Of a stretch of DNA of 64,000 bases, positions 18,150 through 28,225 are shown one piece after another. Positions within the stretch are counted from its first letter, which is position 1, and each line of letters starts with the position of its first letter. The notes under the pieces are model-generated. The model did not search any database and was not told where the DNA came from. It saw only the letters and a list, made by a program, of their open reading frames with translations. The translations under genes and the position numbers were made by a program. The stretch is taken from positions 1-64,000 of the forward strand of contig NZ_JAFBDN010000001.1 of NCBI RefSeq assembly GCF_016908275.1. Direction: 5' to 3'. The DNA comes from Periweissella beninensis (GTDB lineage Bacteria; Bacillota; Bacilli; Lactobacillales; Lactobacillaceae).

Positions 18150-18947
18150 TTATTTGAAGTATTCATTCAAGAAAACGGCTACACCATCGGCCTCATTAGT
18201 TAATGTTTGATAGCTAGCATGGTCAAACACTATTTTTTCTGAATTTGCCATTGCGACACTAACCTGAGCAGCTTCCAACATCGGAATGTCATTTTCGCCA
18301 TTGCCAAACACAATTGTTCGTTCTTTTGGGATTTTGTAAAATTTTTGAACTGCATTAACGGCTGACGCCTTACTTACATCCAGTGGTAACAGCTCAACGT
18401 TTTCCATTGATGATGAAGAGACAACTAGATTAGGTGAACTTGCTAATTCTAACCTGATTTTTTTTATCGTTGGAATTGGTACTCCCGCAACGAGGCCGTT
18501 CACAATACCACGGTTATCTAATTCTGCAGCATTTTTAAAATGATGAAAGCTATCCTTAACTAGACTTTTAGCTAAAAAGCTTAATGCATTTAAATTATCA
18601 AGATTATCTAAATTATGATAGACCTGATCTTTAGTAAATAAACGCACCGGTGCTTGATATTGCTCAACTATTTCGACAACATCCGCCAGGGCAGGTCGCT
18701 CTAAGAAATGATAATATTGTTTTGTAGCTAATTCGTACATCGCCCCATTAGAATTAATTAGCTTAATTTGTGGATTAAGTTGTGCTCTAACTAATTCGGC
18801 TAGTGGTTTCATCCGGCCAGTCGCAATATAGACAATATGACCAGCTGCTTGTAATCTCGCAAGTGTATCCTTAGTATACTGTGATACTGTTTGATCGTCA
18901 TGAATGAGTGTTCCATCAATATCTATAAAAATTAGATGCTGTTGCAT
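18150..18947 (-). CDS. HAD superfamily (Cof-type) phosphatase
   Basis: The 265-residue cytosolic hydrolase has HAD motif I DIDGTLI (residues about 9-15, nucleophile the first Asp), motif II in IYIATGR, a lysine in the C2-type cap region and motif IV VFGNGENDIPMLEAA. Cof proteins dephosphorylate sugar phosphates, flavins or similar small molecules; the substrate cannot be told. The ATG at 18947 is chosen over one 27 bases upstream because GAGGAG lies seven bases before it and family members start at this point. Confidence 0.9.
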   Translation of the reverse strand: MQQHLIFIDIDGTLIHDDQTVSQYTKDTLARLQAAGHIVYIATGRMKPLAELVRAQLNPQIKLINSNGAMYELATKQYYHFLERPALADVVEIVEQYQAPVRLFTKDQVYHNLDNLDNLNALSFLAKSLVKDSFHHFKNAAELDNRGIVNGLVAGVPIPTIKKIRLELASSPNLVVSSSSMENVELLPLDVSKASAVNAVQKFYKIPKERTIVFGNGENDIPMLEAAQVSVAMANSEKIVFDHASYQTLTNEADGVAVFLNEYFK

Positions 18948-19117
18948 TGCATTCTCCTCAACTTTATTTATCAATTCTCTCTACACCACCACATTATACA
19001 GATGTCGCTTAGTAACCTCTACCTATTAATTAAATTTTTACTTAATTGCTTGCAACACGATATCTCCTTATAATGAACTATTAAGAATTAAAACCAATTT
19101 CTGAGGAGGGTTCTACC

Positions 19118-19594
19118 ATGAACAATATCCATATTTTATACATCTCAATTTCAGGTAATACACGTAACTTTATTCAAAAGCTGACCAATTATGCCGTTGA
19201 CCAACATCAACGTGATCCCAAAGCACCCCTTATTACCAGTACCGAAATTTCTGATTTAACCGACTTTAAAGATGAAACAACTGACTTTTTTGTAATGGTT
19301 CCAACCTATTTAGATGGTGGTAATGGCATTGATAATGGCGTCAAAGAACTCATGACTAATACTTTAGGTGAATACCTTATGTATCATAACAATCATCAGC
19401 ATGTCTTAGGTTTAATCGGCTCTGGTAATCGTAACTTTAATGAACAATACATTTTAACTGCCAAACGTTATGCTAAAATGACTAATAGTTCTGTTATTGA
19501 TGACTATGAACTACGCGGGACACCTACTGATGTCATGCGTATTTACAAAAATCTCGCGCGCATTAACCATAATCTTCAAGTAACGGGGCGCTAA
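19118..19594 (+). CDS. nrdI: NrdI flavodoxin for class Ib ribonucleotide reductase
   Basis: NrdI is a small FMN protein that supplies the oxidant to build the manganese-tyrosyl radical in NrdF. The 158-residue protein begins NIHILYISISGNTRNFI, where SISGNTRNF is the FMN phosphate loop, and contains PTYLDGGNGIDNGVKELM and GLIGSGNRNFNEQY, both typical of NrdI. The nrdEF genes are not in the window, so this copy is separated from its partners. A GAGGAGG site precedes the ATG and a terminator follows. Confidence 0.9.
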   Translation: MNNIHILYISISGNTRNFIQKLTNYAVDQHQRDPKAPLITSTEISDLTDFKDETTDFFVMVPTYLDGGNGIDNGVKELMTNTLGEYLMYHNNHQHVLGLIGSGNRNFNEQYILTAKRYAKMTNSSVIDDYELRGTPTDVMRIYKNLARINHNLQVTGR

Positions 19595-19665
19595 TGGGGC
19601 CGACCTATATTTGTTAATTCACCAAATTACGTGTAACTAACAACATGACAATTCTTCAATCGAGC

Positions 19666-19701
19666 AAAAAAGGCTGAATTTTTACAAATTCGGCCTTTTT
19701 A
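19666..19701. terminator. Bidirectional terminator (nrdI / MFS pseudogene)
   Basis: AAAAAGGCtGAATTT and AAATTCgGCCTTTTT form a stem with T-runs on both strands between convergent genes. It has the same AATTC core as the other terminators of the set. Confidence 0.85.
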
Positions 19702-19712
19702 AGCACGTATTG

Positions 19713-20915
19713 TTACGATTTATCAAAATCTATAGCTTTATTATGCCTCGTAACTTTATTAGTCATAAAAATAATCAGTACAACACTCATAATCAGTAGA
19801 AAAATACATAAAAATAACACATTGTAGGAATATTTCTCTATAATCACCCCGCCAATTAGTGGTCCAACCGCGCGTCCTAACGAAATCATCATATTAACAA
19901 AACCCTGGGCTTGGCCACGAACATTTTCAGTAACTAAATTATCAACCCAAATTGGTACATTAGGTGAAATCAACATTTCACCCAGGGTTAAGATGGCCAT
20001 GATACAAATGAACAGCACATAATTCTTCGCTGTGGTAAGCATTAGAAATGAAACCGCAAATATCGCTGAGCCAATTAAAACCCGGGCTTGATAACTCCAT
20101 TTTCGTGCTAGCCAACCAATTACTGTCTGTAAAAAAACAATTATTAAGCCATTAATTGTCCACAAATTCGTATAGTCTTGCACACTCATTCCCAAATTGG
20201 TCATGTGTACCGCAATCGGGGCCTCCCACATCACATAACCAAAATAAATTGTAAAAACTAGGATTGCAATCGCTGACACTACTTTTGATGGTCGAAAGAC
20301 CAATCTTTTTTTGGCAATTACTTTTGCTAAAGCGGGTAGACTAAAATGCAAGCTAACTAAGCTTAAACATCCCAGATACATTAAGGCCGCCATTAAAAAT
20401 ATGTACGTCACCCCACGTTGATAAAGTAATCCAACAATGATTGTCCCTAAAACAACCCCTAAATTCATTGTAACGGCTAATAAATTAAACACTTTGCGTT
20501 GACTATGATGTGTAACCATCGCGGCATACGCATACAAATTAGTATTAATAATGCCATCCCCAAAACCAATTATAAATAGTAATAGCGGATAGATTGGTCA
20601 AGCATGCCACCAAATTAGTAAAATACTAGCTATAGTTGATAAGCCTGTACTTAAAGTAATTGAGTAATACGGACGCCATCGATCAAATAACACACCACCA
20701 ATATAATTACCTAACATCATAAAAAATGCCATGATGGTTAGCACTAAACCCGCCACCACCATGCTTTGATGGAGCCCCTCTTTGGTGTACAAAGTGGTGA
20801 TTGGCCATAAGGTTGACGCCCCTGTATTAATTATCAGTGATGCTAGCAATAACCACTTCAATCCAATTTCTGTCCGGGCACTTGACCGCTTAATACTATC
20901 ACTATCCTCATCCAT
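19713..20915 (-). pseudogene. MFS transporter interrupted by an in-frame TGA
   Basis: Two parts, 20598-20915 and 19713-20597, lie in the same frame and together make a 400-codon, 12-helix major facilitator protein. They are separated by a single TGA at 20598-20600 in the context WWHA-stop-PIYPLLLFIIGFGDG. The downstream sequence continues as normal transporter helices with no other stop or frameshift, which suggests a recent point mutation, most simply TGG (Trp) to TGA, or a sequencing error. Segments such as LIGGVIIEKYSY and MMLGNYIGGVLFDRWRP are typical of multidrug-type MFS proteins. The substrate is unknown. Confidence 0.85.
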
Positions 20916-20986
20916 AAAAAATCTCCTAAATTATTAAATATCTATGCAATCATACCAAAAAAATATCATAAGCGCCAAAAACACAG

Positions 20987-21036
20987 TATAATTTACCTAT
21001 TATCACTATTAAATGTTAAAATGAAAGCGGATTAAA
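20987..21036 (+). promoter_or_regulatory. glpK promoter -10 and candidate cre site
   Basis: TATAAT at 20987-20992 is the likely -10; no good -35 is seen. At 21021-21036 ATGAAAGCGGATTAAA matches the CcpA cre consensus WTGNAARCGNWWWCAW at all but one position. Its place about 30 bases after the likely transcript start suits repression by roadblock, which would agree with glycerol use being subject to catabolite control. Confidence 0.5.
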
Positions 21037-21067
21037 ATTTATTATCAAACGAAAGTAGGCGGAACCT

Positions 21068-22573
21068 ATGGCAATCATAAAACCTGAATATATTCTAGCC
21101 GTTGATCAAGGAACTACGGCTTCTCGTGCAAAAATTTTTAACCAAAATGGGCGCAGAGTCACTGAAGCAGAAACACCAGTACCTCAAAGCTATCCCCATC
21201 CTGGTTGGATTGAACAAAATCCGCACGACATCTGGCATAGTGTCCAATCAGTTATCGCGAGTGCTATGATTAATTCAGGCGTCCGTCCCGACGAAATTAA
21301 AGCGATTGGTATCGCAACTCAACGTGAAACAACGATTGTTTGGGATAAGCAAACTGGTCAACCAATTTATAATGCCATTGGTTGGCAAAGTACCCAGACA
21401 ACAGCCATCGTTGAAAAATTACGCGCAGATGGCTATGCTGAAATGCTCCATGAAAAAACCGGTCTCCCTTTAAATACCGCCTTTTCAGCTTCAAAATTAC
21501 GTTGGATTTTAGATAATGTTCCTAATGCCCAACAACGTGCCGAACAAGGTGAATTATTATTTGGTACTGTTGATACTTGGTTAGTTTGGAAACTTTCAGG
21601 TGGTAAGGCATTTGTCACGGACTATACCAATGCTAGCCGAACCATGCTTTTTAATATCAATACCCTAACTTGGGATGCTGAATTACTCAAGCTGTTTAAC
21701 ATTCCCGCTACTATGCTCCCTGCTATCAAAACTAGTTCCGAGGTGTATGCTACGACCGAAAGTTATCAATTTTTTGGTGGTCAAGTCCCAATCGCTGGTC
21801 TTGCTGGTGATCAACAAGCTGCCCTTATCGGCCAAATGGGCTTTGAAACTGGCTTTACCAAAAATACGTATGGTGCGGGCTCTTTTATTCTCTTGAATAC
21901 TGGCGATCAACCTGTTAAATCATCTCATAATTTAATTGCAACGGTTGCTTATGCCATGCAAGGTGAAATTAAATATGCACTAGAGGGTTCTATTTTTGTC
22001 GCTGGCTCGGCTATCCAGTGGTTACATGATGGTTTACACATGATTGAAACAGAACCAGAAACAAAAGATGCGGCTTTACGATCCACCAATGCTAATGAAG
22101 TTTATTTTGTCCCAGCTTTTTCCGGCCTTTCAGCGCCTTATTGGGATCCAAATGCCCGTGGTGCCGTTTTTGGTGTTTCACGTGGAACAAATAAAGATGA
22201 TTTTATCAAAGCAACTTTACAATCTATTGCCTATCAGACTCGTGATGTAATCGAAACGCTACGTGCTGATACCGGTTTTCCAATTTCAACAATGCATGCT
22301 GATGGTAGTGCTGCTCGTAATACTTATTTAATGCAATTTCAAGCTGATATTCTAAATGCTAATGTTCATCGTTCAGTTGATGAAGAAACAACAGCACTAG
22401 GTGCCGCCTTTTTAGCAGGCTTAGCAGTTGGGTATTGGGATTCAATTGAAGACATCAAATCAATGACGGTCACCGGTCGCACTTTTACCCCCACAATGTC
22501 CCAAGCCGAACAAAATAAGCTTTATCATGGTTGGCAACAGGCTGTCCGGGCTACCCAAATTTTCAAGCCATAA
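21068..22573 (+). CDS. glpK: Glycerol kinase
   Basis: GlpK phosphorylates glycerol to glycerol-3-phosphate in the cytosol. The FGGY-type fold shows the N-terminal [14 protein letters not shown] phosphate loop (residues 11-24), [11 protein letters not shown] near 49, the [13 protein letters not shown] segment near 160 that holds catalytic and substrate residues, and [13 protein letters not shown] near 355. The 501-residue length is standard. No glpF or glpO gene is adjacent, so the unit is single. A terminator follows within 60 bases. Confidence 0.96.
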   Translation: MAIIKPEYILAVDQGTTASRAKIFNQNGRRVTEAETPVPQSYPHPGWIEQNPHDIWHSVQSVIASAMINSGVRPDEIKAIGIATQRETTIVWDKQTGQPIYNAIGWQSTQTTAIVEKLRADGYAEMLHEKTGLPLNTAFSASKLRWILDNVPNAQQRAEQGELLFGTVDTWLVWKLSGGKAFVTDYTNASRTMLFNINTLTWDAELLKLFNIPATMLPAIKTSSEVYATTESYQFFGGQVPIAGLAGDQQAALIGQMGFETGFTKNTYGAGSFILLNTGDQPVKSSHNLIATVAYAMQGEIKYALEGSIFVAGSAIQWLHDGLHMIETEPETKDAALRSTNANEVYFVPAFSGLSAPYWDPNARGAVFGVSRGTNKDDFIKATLQSIAYQTRDVIETLRADTGFPISTMHADGSAARNTYLMQFQADILNANVHRSVDEETTALGAAFLAGLAVGYWDSIEDIKSMTVTGRTFTPTMSQAEQNKLYHGWQQAVRATQIFKP

Positions 22574-22627
22574 TAAGCTAGCCACCTAGCGTATGCAGTC
22601 CCATCTTTGCTATTAGCTAAGTACCAC

Positions 22628-22663
22628 AAAAAGGAGCGAATCTTCGAAATTCGTTCCTTTTTA
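22628..22663 (+). terminator. Intrinsic terminator of glpK
   Basis: AAAAAGGAgCGAAT and ATTCGTTCCTTTTT form a stem with T-tail 55 bases after the glpK stop. Confidence 0.8.
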
Positions 22664-22704
22664 TTAGTTTTATCATCAATCACGGCATTTACTCTTTGCA
22701 CTGC

Positions 22705-22743
22705 TCCCCTCGAATTGGAGTAAATCCAATCGAGGGGTTTTTT
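22705..22743 (+). terminator. GC-rich hairpin next to the IS3 remnant
   Basis: CCCCTCGA and TTGGA pair with TCCAA and TCGAGGGG, followed by six T. It lies at the left edge of the transposase fragment and could be a structure from the former IS or an independent terminator. Confidence 0.6.
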
Positions 22744-22744
22744 C

Positions 22745-22990
22745 GGAAATACATTATCAAAAAACCACATTATCCCAAGCATAAGCCGTAAGACTACATG
22801 TTTAGACAATGCAGTACTTGAAAGCTTTTTCAGAACTTTAAAAGTGTGCACAGTACATCAAGAGCAATATCAAACGTTCGCTGAGCTAAAATCAGCAGTT
22901 ATTGTATTTATGGATTACTACAATAACAAACGAATTAAAGAAAAATTGAATTGTATTTGTCCGGTTGGATTCCAGAACGATGCCATCTAA
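22745..22990 (+). pseudogene. IS3-family (IS150 group) transposase remnant
   Basis: The frame reads ...NHIIPSISRKTTCLDNAVLESFFRTLK... to a TAA at 22988. The string SRKTTCLDNAVLESFF is the C-terminal catalytic part of IS150-type OrfB proteins, including the final glutamate of the DDE triad. About 80 codons remain and no start or upstream domain exists, so the element is dead. The end of the family motif (YYNNKRIKEKL) is preserved. Confidence 0.85.
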
Positions 22991-23165
22991 TTAGGCGCTT
23001 AAAACATCACTTCAATTTATGGGGGCCCGTCACTTTTTTTATTTTTTCACCGCCATCTTAAGTACTTAACTGGTACTTCAATTATAAATATAGTAAGCTT
23101 AATTGGCTTAATAGTTATTTTTTGATGAGCATACTTACTACATACCAAAATATAGGAGTTTATTT

Positions 23166-24359
23166 ATGGAAGCACATCACCGCCATAGCAATTTTCTTTT
23201 ACCAGGCATTATTTGTTTAGGTGCCGTTTTACGTATTCCCATTACCAGTATTCCACCCATCTTAACGACAGTCGCAAAGGGCCTCAATGTCAATGTAACC
23301 TCATTAGGAATTTTAACAACGCTCCCCTTGCTCGCATTTGCTTTCTTTTCACCACTTGCACCTAAATTAGCGCATAAGCTTGGCAATGAGGGGGCTTTCG
23401 TGGCTGTTTTACTCCTAATGATTGTTGGCTCAATTTTACGTATTTTTTCAGTCCCACTAATGTTTGCTGGTACCTTATTACTCGGCATTGGCATTTCACA
23501 AATGAATGTCTTATTGCCAACCATTATTACCGCAAATTTCCCTCATAAAATTGGACTTTATACTGCCATGTATACCTTTACCATGGGCTTGATGACCGCA
23601 GTTGCTTCAATGTTAGCCGTTCCAATCACTAATGCCACTAGCTGGCAAGCTTTAATTATTTTACTAACTGTGATGATTGGCCTTGCTCTGCTAGTTTGGT
23701 TACCTAATTTAAAATTTAATCAACATTTAACGCCCCACAGGCACCCCCACCAAGTTGCTAGTTCTCGACGAATTTCCGTGTGGCAGAATAAAAAAGCGTG
23801 GCTTTTATTAATCTTTATGGGGATTCAATCCGCCATTTTTTATACATCAATTGCTTGGTTACCTACGATTGCAAGTGATGCTGGTCTCAGTCCTAGCTTA
23901 GCAGGGATCCTCGCTGGTATTAATGCCTTAGTTTCACTACCAGTTTCTTTTCTCGTTCCTAACTTTGTTACCCGCTTTACAAAGCATAAACGCCAACTCT
24001 TTGTCTTGTTGGCAACTAGTAGTGCACTGATTTCATTTACAATGCTGCTATTTCCGACGGCTAATTTTAGTTACTGGCTCCTGTTAAACATATTTAACGG
24101 GCTTGCAACTGGTTCCTTGTTTCCCTATTTAATGACCTCATTTAGTAATAAAACACGTAATGCAACGGAAACTGCTGAGTTATCGGGCATGGTACAAGCT
24201 GGTGGCTATCTGCTAGCTGCGATTGGCCCGGTCCTCTTTGGTAATGCGTATGCCCATTTTCATTCATGGACACCCCAGATTGTGGTAATGCTTTTCGCTA
24301 TCATGATCATGGGTTGGGCCGGTTACTTAGTAGAAAAAACTGATAAGATTTTTAATTAA
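23166..24359 (+). CDS. MFS transporter, CynX/NimT-like
   Basis: The 397-residue protein has 12 predicted helices. The opening LRIPITSIPPILTTVAKGLNV and the loop LAHKLGNE are typical of the CynX/NimT (cyanate/nitroimidazole) branch of the major facilitator superfamily. The middle loop (residues about 185-205) is rich in His and Arg. The substrate is not predictable. An ATAGGAG site precedes the ATG. It is a single gene; nothing related to cyanate use is nearby. Confidence 0.88.
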   Translation: MEAHHRHSNFLLPGIICLGAVLRIPITSIPPILTTVAKGLNVNVTSLGILTTLPLLAFAFFSPLAPKLAHKLGNEGAFVAVLLLMIVGSILRIFSVPLMFAGTLLLGIGISQMNVLLPTIITANFPHKIGLYTAMYTFTMGLMTAVASMLAVPITNATSWQALIILLTVMIGLALLVWLPNLKFNQHLTPHRHPHQVASSRRISVWQNKKAWLLLIFMGIQSAIFYTSIAWLPTIASDAGLSPSLAGILAGINALVSLPVSFLVPNFVTRFTKHKRQLFVLLATSSALISFTMLLFPTANFSYWLLLNIFNGLATGSLFPYLMTSFSNKTRNATETAELSGMVQAGGYLLAAIGPVLFGNAYAHFHSWTPQIVVMLFAIMIMGWAGYLVEKTDKIFN

Positions 24360-24554
24360 GCTGGCCGTGATCTTTTAAATTCACGATTGCTGTATTTTCT
24401 GCAACTTTTTTTCAACGTTTCAATGACATTTTGAAAAAGAATTTCAAAAAATCGATTATTTTTATCGCAGTTCGTCTATTTCTAGTATATAATAAATGTG
24501 AAATAGGTTACATTCCTATTGGTCTAACAAACAATGTTAAAGGAGATTTTAATC

Positions 24555-26015
24555 GTGCCTAAAGAAATCACAACATTGGTAACATTTTTTGGTGCTACCG
24601 GTGACCTTGCCAAACGCAAGTTATACCCATCAGTTTACAACTTATACAAAAAGGGATTCTTAAAAGATCACTTTGGAATCATTGGAACATCAAGAGCTGA
24701 TCTAACAACTCAAGAATTTCAAGATTTTGTGCGTGACTCAATCAAGGAATTTATGAAAGAAGATGCACCAATAGATTTCTTACGTCACTTTGACTATCAA
24801 AAAGCTGATATTACGAAGGCTGATGACTATGCTAAGCTCAAAGCCCTCATCGAAAAACTAGATACTGAATTTGCCCTAAAGGGTAATCGTATTTTCTATA
24901 TGTCAGTGGCACCACGGTTCTTTGGTACCGTTGCTAAATCACTTAAATCAGAAGGCCTCCTTTCAGAAAATGGTGAATTTAACCGTTTAATGATTGAAAA
25001 ACCATTTGGTACTGATTATGCAACTGCTGAGCAACTTAATAATGAATTATCTCATGCCTTCAATGAAAATCAAATTTACCGCATTGATCACTATCTTGGT
25101 AAAGAAATGGTGCAAAACATTGCAGCTTTACGTTTTGGTAATCCTTTACTTGCGAAAGCATGGAATCGTGAATATATCGATAACATCCAAGTAACCCTTT
25201 CAGAAACTCTAGGAGTTGAAGATCGGGCTGGTTACTACGATACAGCAGGTGCTTTACGTGATATGATTCAAAATCACACCATGCAAATTGTTGGTTGGTT
25301 AGCAATGGACGAACCTGCTAGTTGGACTGATCAAGATATCCGGGCAGCTAAAAATGCCGCCTTTAACTCACTTAAAATTTATACCCCTGATGAAGTTGCT
25401 GAAAACTTTGTACGTGGTCAATATGGTCCTGATGCTGCAAATACCCAAAACGGCTACCTTAACGAAAAAGATGTGCCCGCTGATTCTCAAAACAACACAT
25501 ACGTTGCTGGTAAATTAGCCTTTGCATCTGATCGTTGGAAAGATGTACCTTTCTATATCCGTACTGGTAAGCGTCTCGCTGCTAAAACGACCCGGATTGA
25601 TATTGTCTTCAAACAAGGCTTTAACTTATTTACTAATGCTGCACCACTTGAAAAAAATGTGCTTTCAATCATTGTTGATCCTGAAGGTCGTATTGAATAC
25701 ACAATGGTTGCCAAAGACACAACTGCTGAATTTAAGACACGCCCAATTACACTAAATTGGACTGTTTCCGCTGAGGATAAAGCGCAAACCCCTGAACCTT
25801 ACGAACGCATGATTCACGATACAATGGATGGTAACGGTTCTAACTTCGCTGACTGGAATGGCGTTGCGGTTGCTTGGAAGTTCGTTGATGCTATCCAATC
25901 TGCATGGGATGCTACTCAACAAGAATTCCCTAACTACGTTTCTGGTTCAATGGGTCCTAAAGCTGCTGATGAATTATTGGCACGTGATGGCCACCGTTGG
26001 ATTTACGAAGGTTAG
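24555..26015 (+). CDS. zwf: Glucose-6-phosphate 1-dehydrogenase
   Basis: Zwf oxidises glucose-6-phosphate to 6-phosphogluconolactone, making NADPH or NADH, the first step of the pentose phosphate or phosphoketolase route. The dinucleotide motif GATGDLAKRKLYPS is at residues 11-24, and RIDHYLGKEMVQN near 178 is the substrate site with the catalytic histidine region. The length is 486 residues from the GTG start at 24555, which follows AAAGGAGA by eight bases and is preferred to a TTG-like start 21 bases upstream. Genes for phosphogluconate dehydrogenase are not adjacent. A TATAAT at 24488-24493 is the probable -10. Confidence 0.96.
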   Translation: MPKEITTLVTFFGATGDLAKRKLYPSVYNLYKKGFLKDHFGIIGTSRADLTTQEFQDFVRDSIKEFMKEDAPIDFLRHFDYQKADITKADDYAKLKALIEKLDTEFALKGNRIFYMSVAPRFFGTVAKSLKSEGLLSENGEFNRLMIEKPFGTDYATAEQLNNELSHAFNENQIYRIDHYLGKEMVQNIAALRFGNPLLAKAWNREYIDNIQVTLSETLGVEDRAGYYDTAGALRDMIQNHTMQIVGWLAMDEPASWTDQDIRAAKNAAFNSLKIYTPDEVAENFVRGQYGPDAANTQNGYLNEKDVPADSQNNTYVAGKLAFASDRWKDVPFYIRTGKRLAAKTTRIDIVFKQGFNLFTNAAPLEKNVLSIIVDPEGRIEYTMVAKDTTAEFKTRPITLNWTVSAEDKAQTPEPYERMIHDTMDGNGSNFADWNGVAVAWKFVDAIQSAWDATQQEFPNYVSGSMGPKAADELLARDGHRWIYEG

Positions 26016-26035
26016 TTTTTTAAACTAAATATAAT

Positions 26036-26082
26036 AATAAAAGGATGATCCATTTACATTCGTAAATGGGCCATCCTTTTTG
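26036..26082. terminator. Bidirectional terminator between zwf and ppx
   Basis: AAAAGGATG..CCATTTAC / GTAAATGG..CATCCTTTT forms a stem of about 17 pairs with T-runs on both sides between convergent genes. Confidence 0.85.
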
Positions 26083-26088
26083 ATTTCT

Positions 26089-27033
26089 TTAGCTACGGAC
26101 TTTAGTCTTTTGAATAAACTCGGTTATTAACCCCTCGCGCACGCCACTTTCCGAAAACGTAACGCGTTCACTGTCTAATAAATTAATCAACATCACGAGG
26201 GGCAACCAACCACCAACAATAATATCAGCACGGCTTGCTTCCAAACCATCAATCGCTTGTCGTTCCTGAAAATTATTCGCTAGTACTCTTTCAAACCAAT
26301 TTAACACCCGTTCACTAGTCATTCGATAACCATGAAAATCTTGAATTCTAGTCATCGCTTGACTGGTTCGGTCAACTCGCGCTAATGTTCGATTCGCTCC
26401 ACCAAGTAACACAATCGGCAAATTACGTCCGGATTGGAACCAAGCAATATCATTATATTGTTTTTGGATAAACCGGGCACACCTAAATAAATCAGCACTT
26501 TTAACCTGATCTTTTAGATTAAATTGCTCTGATAAATTAACTGCACCAAAGGGCACACTAATTAGTTCTTCCTTATGTCCCTCACGAATTAAACCTAGTT
26601 CAACTGACGCACCACCGGTATCTAATAAAATCGCATTTTTTAAATTTAATGCTTGCGTCGCACCTAAGTAATCATAATACGCTTCATCATCACCGGATAA
26701 CACTTTGACTTGAACCCCAATTGCTGCTTGTACTTGCGCCAAAAAGGCCTTTTGATTAGTTGCTTGTCGTACCGCGGCCGTAGCAATTGCAATAATTTGA
26801 ATGTCCCTGTACCGTTGATATAATTGTTGAAATTTACTTAGCGCCGTTATTACCCGTGTAATTGCTTTCGGTTGTAAAATCTTTTGTGGACCCATCCCCT
26901 CAGATAACCGAGTATCTTCCTTAACACGTGTTACTTCTTCATATGAGCCATCACTCGCTATTTTTTCGACGACCATTCGGGTTGAATTTGAGCCTAAATC
27001 CAATATCGCTAAGTAAGAATATCCCATTATCAT
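26089..27033 (-). CDS. Ppx/GppA family exopolyphosphatase/phosphohydrolase
   Basis: The 314-residue cytosolic protein has the ASKHA fold. LAILDLGSNSTRMVV (residues 8-22) is phosphate loop 1 and LLDTGGASVELGL near 140 is loop 2. It hydrolyses polyphosphate or pppGpp; single-domain proteins of this length may do either. Two starts lie close together (ATG at 27033 and at 27027); GAGG is placed well for either. It is a single gene upstream of zwf in the convergent orientation. Confidence 0.9.
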   Translation of the reverse strand: MIMGYSYLAILDLGSNSTRMVVEKIASDGSYEEVTRVKEDTRLSEGMGPQKILQPKAITRVITALSKFQQLYQRYRDIQIIAIATAAVRQATNQKAFLAQVQAAIGVQVKVLSGDDEAYYDYLGATQALNLKNAILLDTGGASVELGLIREGHKEELISVPFGAVNLSEQFNLKDQVKSADLFRCARFIQKQYNDIAWFQSGRNLPIVLLGGANRTLARVDRTSQAMTRIQDFHGYRMTSERVLNWFERVLANNFQERQAIDGLEASRADIIVGGWLPLVMLINLLDSERVTFSESGVREGLITEFIQKTKVRS

Positions 27034-27138
27034 TAATCCTCTAGAGTTTTCAATTATTGTACCTTAATTTTAAAGCAACTTCAAAATATTAATAATTATT
27101 GGTTATGCTTGATAACCTGGATTTTTATAATCGCTAAA

Positions 27139-27170
27139 ATAAAAAGAGGGCACTTAAGTCCCTCTTTTTG
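27139..27170 (-). terminator. Intrinsic terminator of the purR-glmU-trpS operon
   Basis: AAAAAGAGGGaC and GTCCCTCTTTTT pair around a short loop, directly after trpS, with a T-run on the minus strand. Confidence 0.85.
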
Positions 27171-27185
27171 GCTCGTTGTTTTCAG

Positions 27186-28205
27186 TTAAAACTTACCAAA
27201 GTAATCGACACCCATTACATGCCGTACTTCATCAAGTGTCTGGGTTGCAATTGCATTAGCATGATCTGAACCCTCTTTTAGCATTTTTAGAACTTGATCC
27301 ATATTTTGCGCATATTCCAATCTTCTTTGCCGAATTGGTGCTAACTTCTCTTCTAAAACATCAATTAGATAGCGTTTAATTTTCATATCACCCAAACCAC
27401 CTTGTTGATAGTGTTCTTTTAATTGGGCAATATGCGCTTTGTCATCGCCAAAAATATCAAGATACGTAAATACCATATTACCTTCAATATGGCCGGGATC
27501 GGCAATATTAATGTGTAGCGGATCAGTATACATCGACTTTACTTTTTTAGCCAAGGTATCGGCATCATCACTTAAATAAATTGCATTACCTAACGACTTA
27601 GACATTTTCCGGCCATCTAAACCGGGAATACGGCCCATTCCTTTGGGAGCAAAGTAGCCTGTCGGTTCAACTAACACGTCCCCATAAATGTTATTAAAAC
27701 TACGCACAATTTCACGTGTTTGCTCTAACATTGGTTCTTGATCATCCCCTACTGGAACCACGGTTGCCTTAAATGCGGTAATATCAGCAGCCTGTGAGAC
27801 GGGATAGATTAAAAAGCCAGCCGGAATACTTTCACCAAATTGTTTTTGTTGAATTTCTGTTTTGACAGTTGGATTGCGTTGCAAGCGGCCCACCGACACA
27901 ATGTTTAGATAATATTCTGTCAATTCCGATAACGCGGGAATTTGGGATTGCACAAAAATCGTTGATTTGCTAGGATCAATCCCAACTGCCAGATAATCGA
28001 GCGCGACTTCTGTTAATGAACGATGAATTTTTTCTGGATCCCGTGCATTATCAGTTAAAGCTTGTTTATCCGCTATCATGATAAAACTATCGTATTTACC
28101 TGAATTTTGTAACTCAACCCGATTTTGTAAAGAACCTACCCAATGACCAATGTGCATTTTCCCCGTAGGGCGATCACCAGTTAAAATAATCTCTTTATCT
28201 GCCAT
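27186..28205 (-). CDS. trpS: Tryptophanyl-tRNA synthetase
   Basis: This class I synthetase charges tRNA-Trp. The HIGH motif appears as [11 protein letters not shown] near residue 15, and the KMSKS loop as [10 protein letters not shown] near 195. The 339-residue length is the short bacterial form. It is the last gene of a purR-glmU-trpS set with 20 bases to glmU. Its activity links to the Trp-sensing attenuator at 12.9 kb, which would respond to Trp-tRNA charging. No T-box was seen in its own leader, because it is transcribed with the purR operon. Confidence 0.96.
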   Translation of the reverse strand: MADKEIILTGDRPTGKMHIGHWVGSLQNRVELQNSGKYDSFIMIADKQALTDNARDPEKIHRSLTEVALDYLAVGIDPSKSTIFVQSQIPALSELTEYYLNIVSVGRLQRNPTVKTEIQQKQFGESIPAGFLIYPVSQAADITAFKATVVPVGDDQEPMLEQTREIVRSFNNIYGDVLVEPTGYFAPKGMGRIPGLDGRKMSKSLGNAIYLSDDADTLAKKVKSMYTDPLHINIADPGHIEGNMVFTYLDIFGDDKAHIAQLKEHYQQGGLGDMKIKRYLIDVLEEKLAPIRQRRLEYAQNMDQVLKMLKEGSDHANAIATQTLDEVRHVMGVDYFGKF

Positions 28206-28225
28206 TTTTTAATTTCTCCAAGTTT

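Noticed and set aside
20598-20600. In-frame TGA in the MFS gene as a selenocysteine codon
   Set aside because: There is no SECIS-like structure directly after it, MFS transporters have no known selenocysteine and the likely original residue is Trp. A nonsense mutation is simpler.
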